Source: Qipengyuania sphaerica
GTDB taxonomy: Bacteria > Pseudomonadota > Alphaproteobacteria > Sphingomonadales > Sphingomonadaceae
Length of the DNA: 64,000 nucleotides
Direction of reading: 5' to 3'
Assembly (NCBI RefSeq): GCF_019711595.1
Contig: NZ_JAIGNR010000003.1
Span: 248,001 to 312,000, forward strand
The translations under genes were made by a program, and so were the position numbers. The notes beneath the pieces are model-generated. The model was not told the origin of the DNA. It ran no database searches and saw only the letters and a list, made by a program, of their open reading frames with translations. The first letter of the stretch is position 1. Each line of letters opens with the position of its first letter. Shown here in pieces: positions 50,993 through 59,751 of the stretch.

Positions 50993-52206
50993 TTTGCGGT
51001 ACTTACCTTGGTGGGGGCATTTGCAGGGGTAACGCCCGTGGCGCTGGCTTGTTTCAGCGATTGTGTCGCGGGCGAAGCGGCAGACGGCTCTTCTTCGTCG
51101 GCCAGTTCATGCGGAATCTCGATCAGGACGGTGAAACCGCCGCTTTCCGGGCTGCGGATTTCGAAGCGATGGTCATCGCCATAGGCCTGGCTCAGGCGGT
51201 CGCGGATGTTGGCGAGGCCGACCCCGGTGGAATCGCGGCGCTTGTGCGTGGCCATGACGGCAGGCAAATCGTCGGCCACCCCGCCCACATCGACGCCGGG
51301 GCCGCTGTCGGCGACGGTGATGCGCAGTCTCGGCCCGACAATCTGGGCGAGAAGCGAGATCTCGGCGCCCTCTTCCTGCGGGCTGACGCCGTATTTGATC
51401 GCATTTTCGATCAGCGGCTGGAGCAGCATGGAGGGAATTTGCGCCTTGGCCGCGCGTTCCTCGACGCGGAATTCGGTTTGCAGGCGCTCTTCGAAACGCA
51501 TGCGTTCGATTTCGAGATAGAGCTTCAGCGTCTCCACTTCCTGCTCGACCGACACCTTGCCTCCCGGCTGGGTGACAAGCGTATGGCGCAGGAAACTCGA
51601 TAGCCGCGTCAACATGGCATTGGCGGGCTTGGTCTGGTTCAGGAGGACCAGCGTGGAGATGGAATTCAGCGTGTTGAACAGGAAATGCGGGTTGAGCTGG
51701 TAACGCAGCATGGCCAGCTGCGCGCTCGTCGCCTGCGCTTCCAGTCGTTCGAGCCGGTCGGCCTGCTGCTCGACCTGGAGGAAGAAATTGATCGCGTAAT
51801 ACAGCGCCGACCATGCGCCGAGCAGCGTCAGGTCGAAGAAGTAGATGCCGATCAGGATGCGGACGAAGCCCGTTTCCGCTGCTGGACGGGTCAGCCCCAA
51901 TACCCAGCTGTCGATGAAGGCGAAGATGCCCACCGCGACCGCCAGCGCCGCAGCCGTACCGCCCCATGTCACCAGCGGCCTCTGGCGGATCAGATAGGCA
52001 TAGACGACCGACAGGATCAGGCTGATCGAAAAACCCGTGATCGTCGCGATCAGGATGACGAAGAAAAACTCGAGCGGCTGGCCGTTGGCAAAGGCCGACA
52101 TGGCGCGCAGCAGTGCCGATCCGCCCCAGCCTGCCAGCTGGAGGTTCCAGAACGCCTGGTTCTTGTTGTCGAAGAACGGCGTGGGATTGAGCGGCAACAC
52201 TGCCAT
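50989..52206 (-). CDS. LytS-family sensor histidine kinase (second pair)
   Basis: 405 residues with about four transmembrane helices in residues 25-145 (FFFVILIATITGFSISLIL, AVGIFAFIDSWVLGL, LIGIYFFDLTLLGAW), no large periplasmic domain, and a cytosolic kinase: RYQLNPHFLFNTLNS (phospho-His near 174), LLQPLIENAIKYGV, DSGPGV and GVGLANIRDRLSQAYG. The C-terminal 35 residues are Ala/Thr-rich. It likely signals to the response regulator encoded downstream. Confidence 0.9.
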   Translation of the reverse strand: MAVLPLNPTPFFDNKNQAFWNLQLAGWGGSALLRAMSAFANGQPLEFFFVILIATITGFSISLILSVVYAYLIRQRPLVTWGGTAAALAVAVGIFAFIDSWVLGLTRPAAETGFVRILIGIYFFDLTLLGAWSALYYAINFFLQVEQQADRLERLEAQATSAQLAMLRYQLNPHFLFNTLNSISTLVLLNQTKPANAMLTRLSSFLRHTLVTQPGGKVSVEQEVETLKLYLEIERMRFEERLQTEFRVEERAAKAQIPSMLLQPLIENAIKYGVSPQEEGAEISLLAQIVGPRLRITVADSGPGVDVGGVADDLPAVMATHKRRDSTGVGLANIRDRLSQAYGDDHRFEIRSPESGGFTVLIEIPHELADEEEPSAASPATQSLKQASATGVTPANAPTKVSTAK

Positions 52207-52280
52207 CGGCTGAGCCTCCTAGCCCAATTGCGCGCAGCTTTGCCAGCCGCTACTCTTCTTCAGGTAGTTGGAGAGAGCCG

Positions 52281-52889
52281 ATGAACAAGCCCGAAAACCT
52301 CGCCCATTCGCTGGCCGAACGCGCCAAGTTCCGCGAAATGAAGGAGGGGACGAAGGAAGACTGGGCGATCATCGGGGCGGAATACCGCGCTTTTGCCAAG
52401 GATTTGCCCGACCGCGTGCTCGACCATCTGAAGCTGCTCGACGGCGATTTCGGCGGCTTTCCCGTGTGCCGGCTCGAACATTCGCTGCAGACCGCGACTC
52501 GCGCGCATCGCGACGGGCGCGACGAGCAATATGTCGTGATGGCGCTGCTCCACGACATCGGCGATACGCTGGGAAGCTACAACCACCCCGAGGTCGCCGC
52601 CGCGATCATCAAGCCCTTCGTGTCCGAGGAAGTGCACTGGATCTGCCAGAACCACGGCGCTTTCCAGGGCTATTACTATTTCCACCATCTCGGCATGGAC
52701 AAGGACATGCGCGAGAAATTCCGTGATAGCCCTCATTTCGAGGCCTGCGCGGAATTCTGCGAGAAATACGACCAGGCCGCCTTCGATCCCGATTACGAGA
52801 GCGAAAGCCTCGAATTCTTCGAGCCGATGGTCCGCCGCGTGATGGAAAAGCCGCTTGCCTCGATGTACAAGGCGGCTGTCGAGGAATGA
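52281..52889 (+). CDS. HD-domain protein of the PhnZ-like type
   Basis: A 202-residue protein of the COG4341 HD group. Metal-ligand positions are visible: His67 (CRLEHSLQTATRA), His91-Asp92 (ALLHDIGD), His102 (YNHPE), His125 (CQNHGAF) and Asp164/Asp169 near KYDQAAFD. This ligand pattern is that of the mixed-valence diiron oxygenases such as PhnZ, rather than plain HD phosphohydrolases. The substrate is unknown; no phosphonate gene is near. Confidence 0.78.
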   Translation: MNKPENLAHSLAERAKFREMKEGTKEDWAIIGAEYRAFAKDLPDRVLDHLKLLDGDFGGFPVCRLEHSLQTATRAHRDGRDEQYVVMALLHDIGDTLGSYNHPEVAAAIIKPFVSEEVHWICQNHGAFQGYYYFHHLGMDKDMREKFRDSPHFEACAEFCEKYDQAAFDPDYESESLEFFEPMVRRVMEKPLASMYKAAVEE

Positions 52890-52893
52890 GCGC

Positions 52894-53580
52894 CTAACCC
52901 TCGCCGTCTTCGATGATCTGCGCCAGCGCTTCATAGCCGATAGCGCCTTCGAACGGTCGGTCACCGTAGATCCAGCTGGGCGTTCCGGTAAACCCGAGCT
53001 GGTTGGCAAAGCCGGCATTGCGCGCCAGTTCAGCAGTCGCTTCGTCGGACGCGCCGAATTCCCGCGCCGCTTCCATGTCGAGCCCGGCTGCCTGCGCCGC
53101 AGCGGCAATGTTCTCCGCCGTCGGCTGACCGGTCTCGAACATCGCGTGGTAGAATTGCTCGTACTTGCCCTGCTTGGCCGCGGCCAGCGCCATGCGGGCC
53201 GGAACGTCGCTTCCCTGGAACACGGGCCATTCGCGCACCACCACGCGCAGCTCGGGATCGGCGGCGATCAGCCGGTCCACATCGGCCACGCTCGCGCGGC
53301 AGTAACCGCAGGCATAGTCGGTGAACTTCACCAGCGTCTTCGAGCCATTGGGATTTCCCAGCACCGCGCCTTCGAAGGGCGTGCTGACCGGGCCGGAGAT
53401 GGAAGCCATGCGCTCGGCCGATTGGTTGGCCTGGTAGGCCTCCGCCATTTCGGGCAGGATATCGGGATTGGCGACGAGGTATTCGCGCGTCTGCGAATGG
53501 CCGAGGCCGGTGAAGGAAAACAGCGCCGCGCCGCCAAAGCCGGCCACCAGCGCGATCACTACGGTCAACAGGTGTTTCAT
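52894..53580 (-). CDS. DsbA-like thioredoxin-fold protein
   Basis: 228 residues. Signal anchor MKHLLTVVIALVAGFGGAALF, an N-terminal 50-residue helical segment (REYLVANPDILPEMAEAYQANQSAERM), then a thioredoxin fold with the redox pair CGYC (Cys91-Cys94) and the cis-Pro loop FTGTPSWIYG. The N-terminal extension resembles DsbA/ScsC-type oxidases or disulfide isomerases. Periplasmic thiol-disulfide exchange is likely. Confidence 0.85.
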   Translation of the reverse strand: MKHLLTVVIALVAGFGGAALFSFTGLGHSQTREYLVANPDILPEMAEAYQANQSAERMASISGPVSTPFEGAVLGNPNGSKTLVKFTDYACGYCRASVADVDRLIAADPELRVVVREWPVFQGSDVPARMALAAAKQGKYEQFYHAMFETGQPTAENIAAAAQAAGLDMEAAREFGASDEATAELARNAGFANQLGFTGTPSWIYGDRPFEGAIGYEALAQIIEDGEG

Positions 53581-53596
53581 ATCGCCCCCGGTATTC

Positions 53597-54979
53597 CTAG
53601 CGCCTGCGCTTGTCGCAATTGGCGCGGTCCATTTCGCACAGCATGTCCATCATCGCCCTCGCTTCCATCGCCACGTCCTGCGCGCGAAGCCAGTCGGGCG
53701 AGCCGTAAGGCAATTGCGCTTCGGCCGCCTGCGCGCTGCGCAGGGCGAGCGGGTACTGCCGGTTCATCACCTGCTGCTCCGCGCTTGCCAGCCGCGCGCG
53801 CGCCATGTCGCCGCGCGCCGCATAGACTACGCCCAGCTGGTACCAGGCAAAGGGATTGTAGCGATCGCGTCCCACGGCGGCACGCAGGACCTGCTCGGCT
53901 TCCTCGAAATTCGCCTCGTCCTCGGTGGCGATGAGCGCATGGCCGAGCATGGAAGCGATCAGCGGTTCGGAGCGGCTGATCTCGACAGCCTTGCGCAGCG
54001 GCACGATCGCCTCCTCCGGACGGCCCGATTCGAGCAGGACCTGCCCCTTCAGCTCGAGAAAATAGGGATCCTCGGGCGCGCGCTCGATCAGCGCGTTGGC
54101 CGCATCGAGCGCCCGGTCCACCCGTGCTTCCTTGTGATAGGCATAGGCGCGCGCCAACAGCGCGGGCGTCGAGCGGTCGCTCTCCGGATAGTCGCGCAGC
54201 GTGAACTGAGGCTCGGCCACATAGCCCTGCAGCTTGGCCTTTATCCGCTGGAACTTGGCTTCCCATTCCTGGTTTGGCGGCTTGTCCCATGCCGGATCGA
54301 CGACATAGACTTCCTTGAGCTTGGCGATGCGGTCGCCCGAAAGCGGGTGGGTGCGGTAGAAACCGGCCTCGTCGTTCTGCTGGATGCCGCGCCGGAACTC
54401 CATCGAAAGCAGCTTGCCGAAGAATTCGAGCGAGCCCTTGCCCGTGATCCCCGCTTTCGAGAGGTACTCCGCACCGGCGGCATCGGCGCTGGCTTCCTGC
54501 GTGCGGCTGAAGGCGAGGAACTTGCCCAGCGCCGCCTGCTGGCCCGCAGCCATAATGCCCATCGCCGCCTCGCCCGACCCGGCAAGCATGGCGCCCAGCC
54601 CGGCGAGCATCGACAACAGCGTGATCCCGGTCGCCGTCTTCATTCCCTCGCCGTAGCGCACGATATGCCCGCCGGTGATGTGGCCGAGCTCGTGCGCGAT
54701 CACGCCCTGCACCTCGTTGGCGCTGTCGGCGGCATCGAGCAGGCCGCTATGGAGGTAGACGGCCTGCCCGCCTGCGACGAAGGCATTGACCGAAGGATCG
54801 TTGATAAGGACGATATTGACGTTGTTCGGCTGCAATCCGGCCGCCTCGATCAGCGGCTCGGAAATCTCGCGCAGGAAGGCTTCGGTTTCCGCGTCGCGCA
54901 ACACCGATTGGGCGGCGGCGGGTTGCGCGGCCATGATGGCGAGCGCGAAAAGGGCGAGAATATGGGAAAGAAGCCGCAT
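53597..54979 (-). CDS. M48-family zinc metalloprotease with TPR repeats (BepA-like)
   Basis: 460 residues. Signal peptide (MRLLSHILALFALAIMAAQPAAAQ), an N-terminal domain with NAFVAGGQAVYLHSGLLDAADSANEVQGVIAHELGHITGGHIVRY (zinc motif HELGH, His96-His100) and a C-terminal TPR region (about 285-440) with repeating helices. BepA homologues degrade misassembled outer-membrane proteins. I start at 54979 because the longer frame precedes the signal peptide. Confidence 0.9.
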   Translation of the reverse strand: MRLLSHILALFALAIMAAQPAAAQSVLRDAETEAFLREISEPLIEAAGLQPNNVNIVLINDPSVNAFVAGGQAVYLHSGLLDAADSANEVQGVIAHELGHITGGHIVRYGEGMKTATGITLLSMLAGLGAMLAGSGEAAMGIMAAGQQAALGKFLAFSRTQEASADAAGAEYLSKAGITGKGSLEFFGKLLSMEFRRGIQQNDEAGFYRTHPLSGDRIAKLKEVYVVDPAWDKPPNQEWEAKFQRIKAKLQGYVAEPQFTLRDYPESDRSTPALLARAYAYHKEARVDRALDAANALIERAPEDPYFLELKGQVLLESGRPEEAIVPLRKAVEISRSEPLIASMLGHALIATEDEANFEEAEQVLRAAVGRDRYNPFAWYQLGVVYAARGDMARARLASAEQQVMNRQYPLALRSAQAAEAQLPYGSPDWLRAQDVAMEARAMMDMLCEMDRANCDKRRR

Positions 54980-54990
54980 CGGCGCGCAGC

Positions 54991-55905
54991 CTAAGGCCTT
55001 TCGGCCTGAACCGGAACTGAAACCCGCAGGAACTGCATCACGCGGTCGAAGACCTGCGGATCGCGCCGCCATGGATTGGTCAGCGCGAGCAGCGGGGCAT
55101 TGTGATCCTTGCCCGCGAGGTAAAGCGTCTGCGCGCGCGCACCCTTCTCACCGAGCGCCTTCTCGAGTGCGCGTGAATTGCGGATGCGCACGGTCACATC
55201 TTCCTCGCCATGCACGAGGAGAACGGGGGGCGCATCGGCGCGGGCGTGGTTGACCGGCTGGCTTTCGGGTCCCGCCCCCACGCTTTCGAAGGCGGCACGG
55301 CTGCGGTCGGTATCGAAGGGATAGAAATCGTAAGGTCCCGATAGCCCGACGACGCCCCTGATGCTCGAAACGGGCACTCCGGCCTCCTCGAGCCATCGCG
55401 TATCGAGCGCGACCTGCATGGCGTTATAGGCCCCGGCCGAGTGGCCGGAGAGCACGATGCGGTCCGGATCGCCGCCATATTCGGCGATGTTCGCGCGCAC
55501 CCAGGCGATGGTGGCTGCCGTGTCTTCGAGCATGGCGGGATAGCGCCCCGGCCCGTTCATACGGTAGCCGCCGAGCACCACGACATAGCCCTCGGGGGCG
55601 ATATTGCGGCCGATAAAGCCATAGTCGACCGGATCACCATGCGCCCATGCGCCGCCGTGGAAGAAGACGAAGACCGGTTGGGTGCCTTGGGCGTCGCCGT
55701 CGCGATAAACGAACAGCCGTTGCTGGGCGGCCGGACCGGTGCTGGCCTCGCGGACCATCTCAACGCTGGATTTCGGACCCGCCAGGGCGTCGATCGTGTC
55801 GAGCACGGCAGGCGCATTGCGTTGCAGCGCGATCCACAGGCCAAGCCCGGCAACCAGCACGAGGGCGAATAGGATTCCGGCAGTCCACATCAGTCGCCGC
55901 CTCAT
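54991..55905 (-). CDS. Alpha/beta-hydrolase esterase, membrane-anchored
   Basis: 304 residues with an N-terminal membrane helix (LMWTAGILFALVLVAGLGLWIAL) and an alpha/beta-hydrolase of the esterase/lipase-like group: FFHGGAWAHGD (HGG oxyanion motif), SGHSAGAYNAM (nucleophile Ser) and LVHGEEDVTVRI (Asp region) with a C-terminal His in KDHNAPLL. Substrate unknown. It overlaps the App1-type phosphatase gene by 4 nt and is probably co-translated. Confidence 0.83.
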   Translation of the reverse strand: MRRRLMWTAGILFALVLVAGLGLWIALQRNAPAVLDTIDALAGPKSSVEMVREASTGPAAQQRLFVYRDGDAQGTQPVFVFFHGGAWAHGDPVDYGFIGRNIAPEGYVVVLGGYRMNGPGRYPAMLEDTAATIAWVRANIAEYGGDPDRIVLSGHSAGAYNAMQVALDTRWLEEAGVPVSSIRGVVGLSGPYDFYPFDTDRSRAAFESVGAGPESQPVNHARADAPPVLLVHGEEDVTVRIRNSRALEKALGEKGARAQTLYLAGKDHNAPLLALTNPWRRDPQVFDRVMQFLRVSVPVQAERP

Positions 55906-57011
55906 TCCGCAGCCTCGGCAGTTTCGCCCTTGCCGACCGAATCGACGATCTTTTCTGCCTCGCCGTCGTGCAGCAGGCCGACCGAAGCGAGGAACTTGTG
56001 CCCTTCGCTATAGCCCTCGCCCAGCCAGAGCGGGATCTTCGCGGCCTCGAGCGAGGCTTTGGCGGCGAGTTCTTCCGGGCTCATCACCTCGCCCACCTTG
56101 CGGATGAAGACGGCGCGGATTCGCTCGGGGCTTTCCTTCGCGATATCGGCAAAGGCGGTGAGGTCTCCTTGCGAATCGTCCCCGATGAGCGCGAACCTGA
56201 TGTCGGGATAGGTCTCGATGATGCCAAGGATCGCGGCGCGCTTGTGCGCACCGTGGCTGGAAGAGCCAAAGGTCTCGCGATTGAGGCCCCAGTCGCGCAG
56301 GTGGATCGGCCCCAGGGGCAGTCCGCGCCCCTTCATATAGGTCACGAGGTAGGAAAACAGGTTCCACGGGCTCGACGAGACATAGAAGAAGGGTCGGCGC
56401 GAGGCGGGCATGTGGTCGCCTGCATGGCCTTCGCCTTCGGGCAAGCCGTCATTGCCGCCCAGCGCATTGTAGAACATGTCCGCGCCGGGCACGAGGATGC
56501 GCTCTTCGGGCATCTGCATGAGCACGCGCCGCCAGTTGCGCATGACCGCGCGGAAATTGCCGGTAATGCCGGTCTCGATGATGGTGTCGTCGATGTCGGA
56601 GATCATGGCGAGCCCGGTAGCCTTGCCGGGGGCGAGCACATGGCCGTCGGCGCATTGGTCGCCCTCGCCGTTCTTCCAGTGGAAGGTGACGGTCTCCCAG
56701 GCGGGATATTCCTCGTATTCCCAGTCGCCCTCGAGCCTTATGTCGAAGTGGACGAAGCCTTCCTTGTCGGTGATGCCTGTGTGGCGGAGCGTTTCACCGG
56801 CGGGCGATTTCACTTCCAGCTCGACAGGGAGGTCCTTCACCTCGTGGCTGGCGAACTGGCCGAGCATGCGGCGCATTGCGCGCCATTTGCCGGTCTTGCC
56901 GAATTCGCTTTTTCGCGAACGCAGCGCGCGGACGGTGATGTGCAATCGTTCGCGGTTGCGATAGCCGAAATAGGGCTGGATGCGGACGGGCGCGGTGGGC
57001 AGGAACGGCAT
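55902..57011 (-). CDS. App1-type phosphatidate phosphatase domain protein (DUF2183)
   Basis: 369 residues. A beta-rich N-terminal part (to about 130) is followed by the App1/HAD-like catalytic domain with MISDIDDTIIETGITG (DxDDT, Asp139-Thr143), FFYVSSSPWNLFSYLV and FALIGDDSQGDLTAF. Yeast App1 is a phosphatidate phosphatase; the bacterial activity is inferred. The ATG coincides with the base of a hairpin (57011-57042). It overlaps the alpha/beta hydrolase gene by 4 nt. Confidence 0.82.
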   Translation of the reverse strand: MPFLPTAPVRIQPYFGYRNRERLHITVRALRSRKSEFGKTGKWRAMRRMLGQFASHEVKDLPVELEVKSPAGETLRHTGITDKEGFVHFDIRLEGDWEYEEYPAWETVTFHWKNGEGDQCADGHVLAPGKATGLAMISDIDDTIIETGITGNFRAVMRNWRRVLMQMPEERILVPGADMFYNALGGNDGLPEGEGHAGDHMPASRRPFFYVSSSPWNLFSYLVTYMKGRGLPLGPIHLRDWGLNRETFGSSSHGAHKRAAILGIIETYPDIRFALIGDDSQGDLTAFADIAKESPERIRAVFIRKVGEVMSPEELAAKASLEAAKIPLWLGEGYSEGHKFLASVGLLHDGEAEKIVDSVGKGETAEAAE

Positions 57012-57067
57012 GGGGCGAACCGCTAGCGCGCGGTCCGCCCCATGCTCAAGCTAAATCTCAGAACGGC

Positions 57068-59203
57068 TTAGCCGTGCTGGCGCAGCGCAGCGGCCTTCAT
57101 TTCCTCGAAATGGTCCTCAAGGTCGCGCGGGGCGATGTCGGGCTGGGCGCCCGACTTGCCATCGGAGGCGAGCACGGCCTTGATCGAGATGTCGAAGGCC
57201 TTGCCGACTGCTTCATATAGCGCGCGGCGGTCCGGATCGGTGGTGGTGCGCGCCGCTTCGGCAAGTTCGTTGACCGCGGCGAGCAGGCCGTGGAGTGTCT
57301 CGGGCTCGGCCTGAGCCTCGGCTTCTGTCTCAACGGTTTCCTCGGTTGCGACCGGCTCTTCATCCGCTTCTGCAGCATATCCCTCCGCAACCGGTTTATA
57401 GGCGGCTTCGGCTTCATACTCCGCGACAGGCGCCGGGTCGTAGCTATCTTCGACGGTAGCCGGTTCGGTGGCGTCGGCGTCTGCGACGATCTCTTCTTCG
57501 AAAGTCTCGTCGAGGATCAGTTCTTCGCCGAGTTCGAGCGGCTCGTCCTCGTCGACCACCTCGGCTTCGACAGGCGCTTCCGGCTCGTGGGCGTATTCGG
57601 TTTCGACCACTTCGGCCTCTACTGCTTCGGCCTCTACCGGTCCCTCTTCCGAAGCAGCATAGTCCTCGCCGCTCCAATCGGTTTCTACCGGCTCGATTTC
57701 GGCAGTTTCGATTTCCTCTGCCGGCTGGTCGGCGAATTCATCTTCCGAGACTTCGGCGGGGCTCTCGTCGACCGGCGAGTAGTCGTAATAGCTCGGAGCG
57801 GCAGCTTCCTCGACCACCGGCTCGGCATAGTCCGCTTCGGCTTCCGGCTCGTAATTCCCGGCCGGGGCAGGGTCGTAGGCGTAGGCCTCTTCCTCGTCCT
57901 CTTCGTCCTCGTCATATTCCTGAAGCGAAAGGACGCTGTCGACCGACGGGGCCTTGGGCTTGAACAGCTGGCGTTCTTCCTCGCCGTCCTCTTCCTCGCT
58001 CGGCGTGTCCGAAAGCGTGGCGAGATCGACGGTCTTCTTGCCGCGCGTTCCCGAATTCACCAGCGAGAGCAGGCGGCTGTTGAGATCGATATTGGCGAGC
58101 GGATTGACCAGCTCGTCGACATCGTCCTCCGGCTCTTCCTCCTCGTCCCATTCGGGCAGGCCATAGTCCGACGCGGTGGTGATACCGCCCTGCGACGGCT
58201 CTTGCGTTTCCTCGTCCTGCGATGCGCCACCGATCGGGTTGCCGAGCGCGTCCACCGCCCGCTTCGCTTTGGGCGCGGAGGGCGTTTCTTCGAATGCCGG
58301 ATCATAGCTCGGCTCGTAGGGTTCGGGAGTGTAGCTGTCGGTCACGGTCTCTTCCTCCTCTTCCTGGCCGAAATTCGGCGCAGGCAGGTCATCGAATGCG
58401 TCGTGGTCGGAATGTTCCGCGCCGCGCAGTTCGAGGATATTGTCGTCGCTTGCCCAGGGGTCCGCCTCTTCGGGCGCTTCATCCGTCGCATGCTCGACTT
58501 CGGGTTCCGCCTCGGCGTGCGGATCGAAATGAATGATTTCGGCGGTTTCGAACGCCTGCTCTTCTTCGACGACCGGCTCGCCTCCGAAGGCCGCCTGTGC
58601 CTCGAGCGCCGCATCGATTTCGCTCAGCAGCGCGTCGGCGGTCTGCGCGTCGGCGACTTCCTTCCAGTTCACCACGGCGTAGACGAAGTCGATCGTGTCG
58701 TGGTCGGAGGAATAGGGCAGCAGGATGCCGCGATAGGCGACGCTGCGACCCTTGGCATTGACCGATTCGGCCTCGAAGGTGACCGGCGCCTGTGCCTGAA
58801 CGACCTTGAGGTAATTTGCCGCAACCTTGCTCAGCAGCGAATCCTGCGGAATTTCGCTGAGCTCTTCGATCAGATCGTGCAGGCGGCATTCGTCGCGCAG
58901 CTCGGCGCCGATGAAACTCAGCGTCGGCGTTTCGCTTCCGGTCGAGAAGTCGAGCAGGACCGAATAGGGACCGAAATCGCCAAGGAATTCAGGCTCGAGG
59001 TCCTCGATATGCGGGAGATTTTCCTCGCCCAGCTGGCTTGCCCAATGATTGTAGGCGCGCACCTGCATGCGGCGCTCATCCTGGCCGACGACCGACGGCG
59101 GCGGGTTGGAATGCGCGCCGTCGTCATAGGCCGCATCCGGGTAGGAATCTTCAGGCGTGCCGTCCCCGTCGAACGCGCCGAAATCTCCGCCAAGCCTGTC
59201 CAT
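57068..59203 (-). CDS. Large acidic protein with an N-terminal PAS domain
   Basis: 711 residues. An N-terminal PAS-type domain (about 45-175: YNHWASQLGEENLPHIEDLEPEFLGDFGPYSVLLDFS, SFIGAELRDECRLHDLIEEL, SVAYRGILLPYSSDHDTIDFVYAVVNWKEV) resembles the PAS_5 family. Residues 190-620 are an extremely Glu/Asp-rich, Ala/Val/Tyr-patterned region, probably disordered. A compact helical domain (about 625-700: GLLAAVNELAEAARTTTDPDRRALYEAVGKAFDISIKAVL) ends it. It may be a sensor or scaffold; no enzymatic domain is visible. Confidence 0.78.
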   Translation of the reverse strand: MDRLGGDFGAFDGDGTPEDSYPDAAYDDGAHSNPPPSVVGQDERRMQVRAYNHWASQLGEENLPHIEDLEPEFLGDFGPYSVLLDFSTGSETPTLSFIGAELRDECRLHDLIEELSEIPQDSLLSKVAANYLKVVQAQAPVTFEAESVNAKGRSVAYRGILLPYSSDHDTIDFVYAVVNWKEVADAQTADALLSEIDAALEAQAAFGGEPVVEEEQAFETAEIIHFDPHAEAEPEVEHATDEAPEEADPWASDDNILELRGAEHSDHDAFDDLPAPNFGQEEEEETVTDSYTPEPYEPSYDPAFEETPSAPKAKRAVDALGNPIGGASQDEETQEPSQGGITTASDYGLPEWDEEEEPEDDVDELVNPLANIDLNSRLLSLVNSGTRGKKTVDLATLSDTPSEEEDGEEERQLFKPKAPSVDSVLSLQEYDEDEEDEEEAYAYDPAPAGNYEPEAEADYAEPVVEEAAAPSYYDYSPVDESPAEVSEDEFADQPAEEIETAEIEPVETDWSGEDYAASEEGPVEAEAVEAEVVETEYAHEPEAPVEAEVVDEDEPLELGEELILDETFEEEIVADADATEPATVEDSYDPAPVAEYEAEAAYKPVAEGYAAEADEEPVATEETVETEAEAQAEPETLHGLLAAVNELAEAARTTTDPDRRALYEAVGKAFDISIKAVLASDGKSGAQPDIAPRDLEDHFEEMKAAALRQHG

Positions 59204-59304
59204 TGCAGCAAGTGTCCCCAAAACCAGTGGTGTTCGAGGATCGGCTATGCGCCCGACGTGCTGAAAAAATGGTTAAGGCTGTCTCAACTCTCTTAGCCGC
59301 GAAG

Positions 59305-59751
59305 TCAGAGCATATAGCGCATGCGGATCGTCATCGCGCGGTCCTGTGCGCCATGTTCGAACACCGCATCGGAAAACTTGGGCGGCCCCATGCGCACGGG
59401 CGCATCGCGCGAGAAGCCGAAGCCTTCCTTGGGCATCATTCCCAGCGCGCGGTCGGCCTTGCCATTGGCGTTCTCGTCATGAAGCAGCGCGATGGCATAG
59501 CGCCCCGGCTTCACGTCGGTAAAAGTGAGCGTAAGCGTCCCCTCGTGCGCGGCAACCTTCGCAGCTTGCGCTCCCGCGACACCGCGGCATTTGGGAAAGC
59601 TTTTCTCGTTCGTGGTCATGCAGGCGAGCACCACGCCATCTGCATTGCGCAGGTTCGTGACGGTCACGGTGATCGTCGAACCCTGATCGGCTGCCGGAGC
59701 ACCGGCGCCGAGCGCCAGTGCCGCAAGCGGAAGCAGGGCGAGCCGCGTCAT
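59305..59751 (-). CDS. DUF2141 protein, secreted
   Basis: 148 residues with a signal peptide (MTRLALLPLAALALGAGAPAA) and one DUF2141 beta-sandwich: ITVTVTNLRNADGVVLACMTTNEKSFPKC, then PGRYAIALLHDENANGKADRALGMMPKEGFGFSRDA, ending MTIRMRYML. The family is small, exported and of unknown role. It overlaps the fatty-acid hydroxylase gene by 4 nt (ATGA). A second DUF2141 gene lies at the right edge. Confidence 0.85.
   Translation of the reverse strand: MTRLALLPLAALALGAGAPAADQGSTITVTVTNLRNADGVVLACMTTNEKSFPKCRGVAGAQAAKVAAHEGTLTLTFTDVKPGRYAIALLHDENANGKADRALGMMPKEGFGFSRDAPVRMGPPKFSDAVFEHGAQDRAMTIRMRYML

Noticed and set aside
53468-54994. A 508-residue frame on the + strand over the M48 protease
   Set aside because: It is antisense to a gene with an intact HELGH motif and TPR repeats.
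57290-59296. A 668-residue hydrophobic-rich frame antisense to the acidic PAS gene
   Set aside because: It arises because GAG/GAA/GAC-rich codons read as CTC/TTC/GTC on the other strand; the - strand gene has a clear PAS domain.
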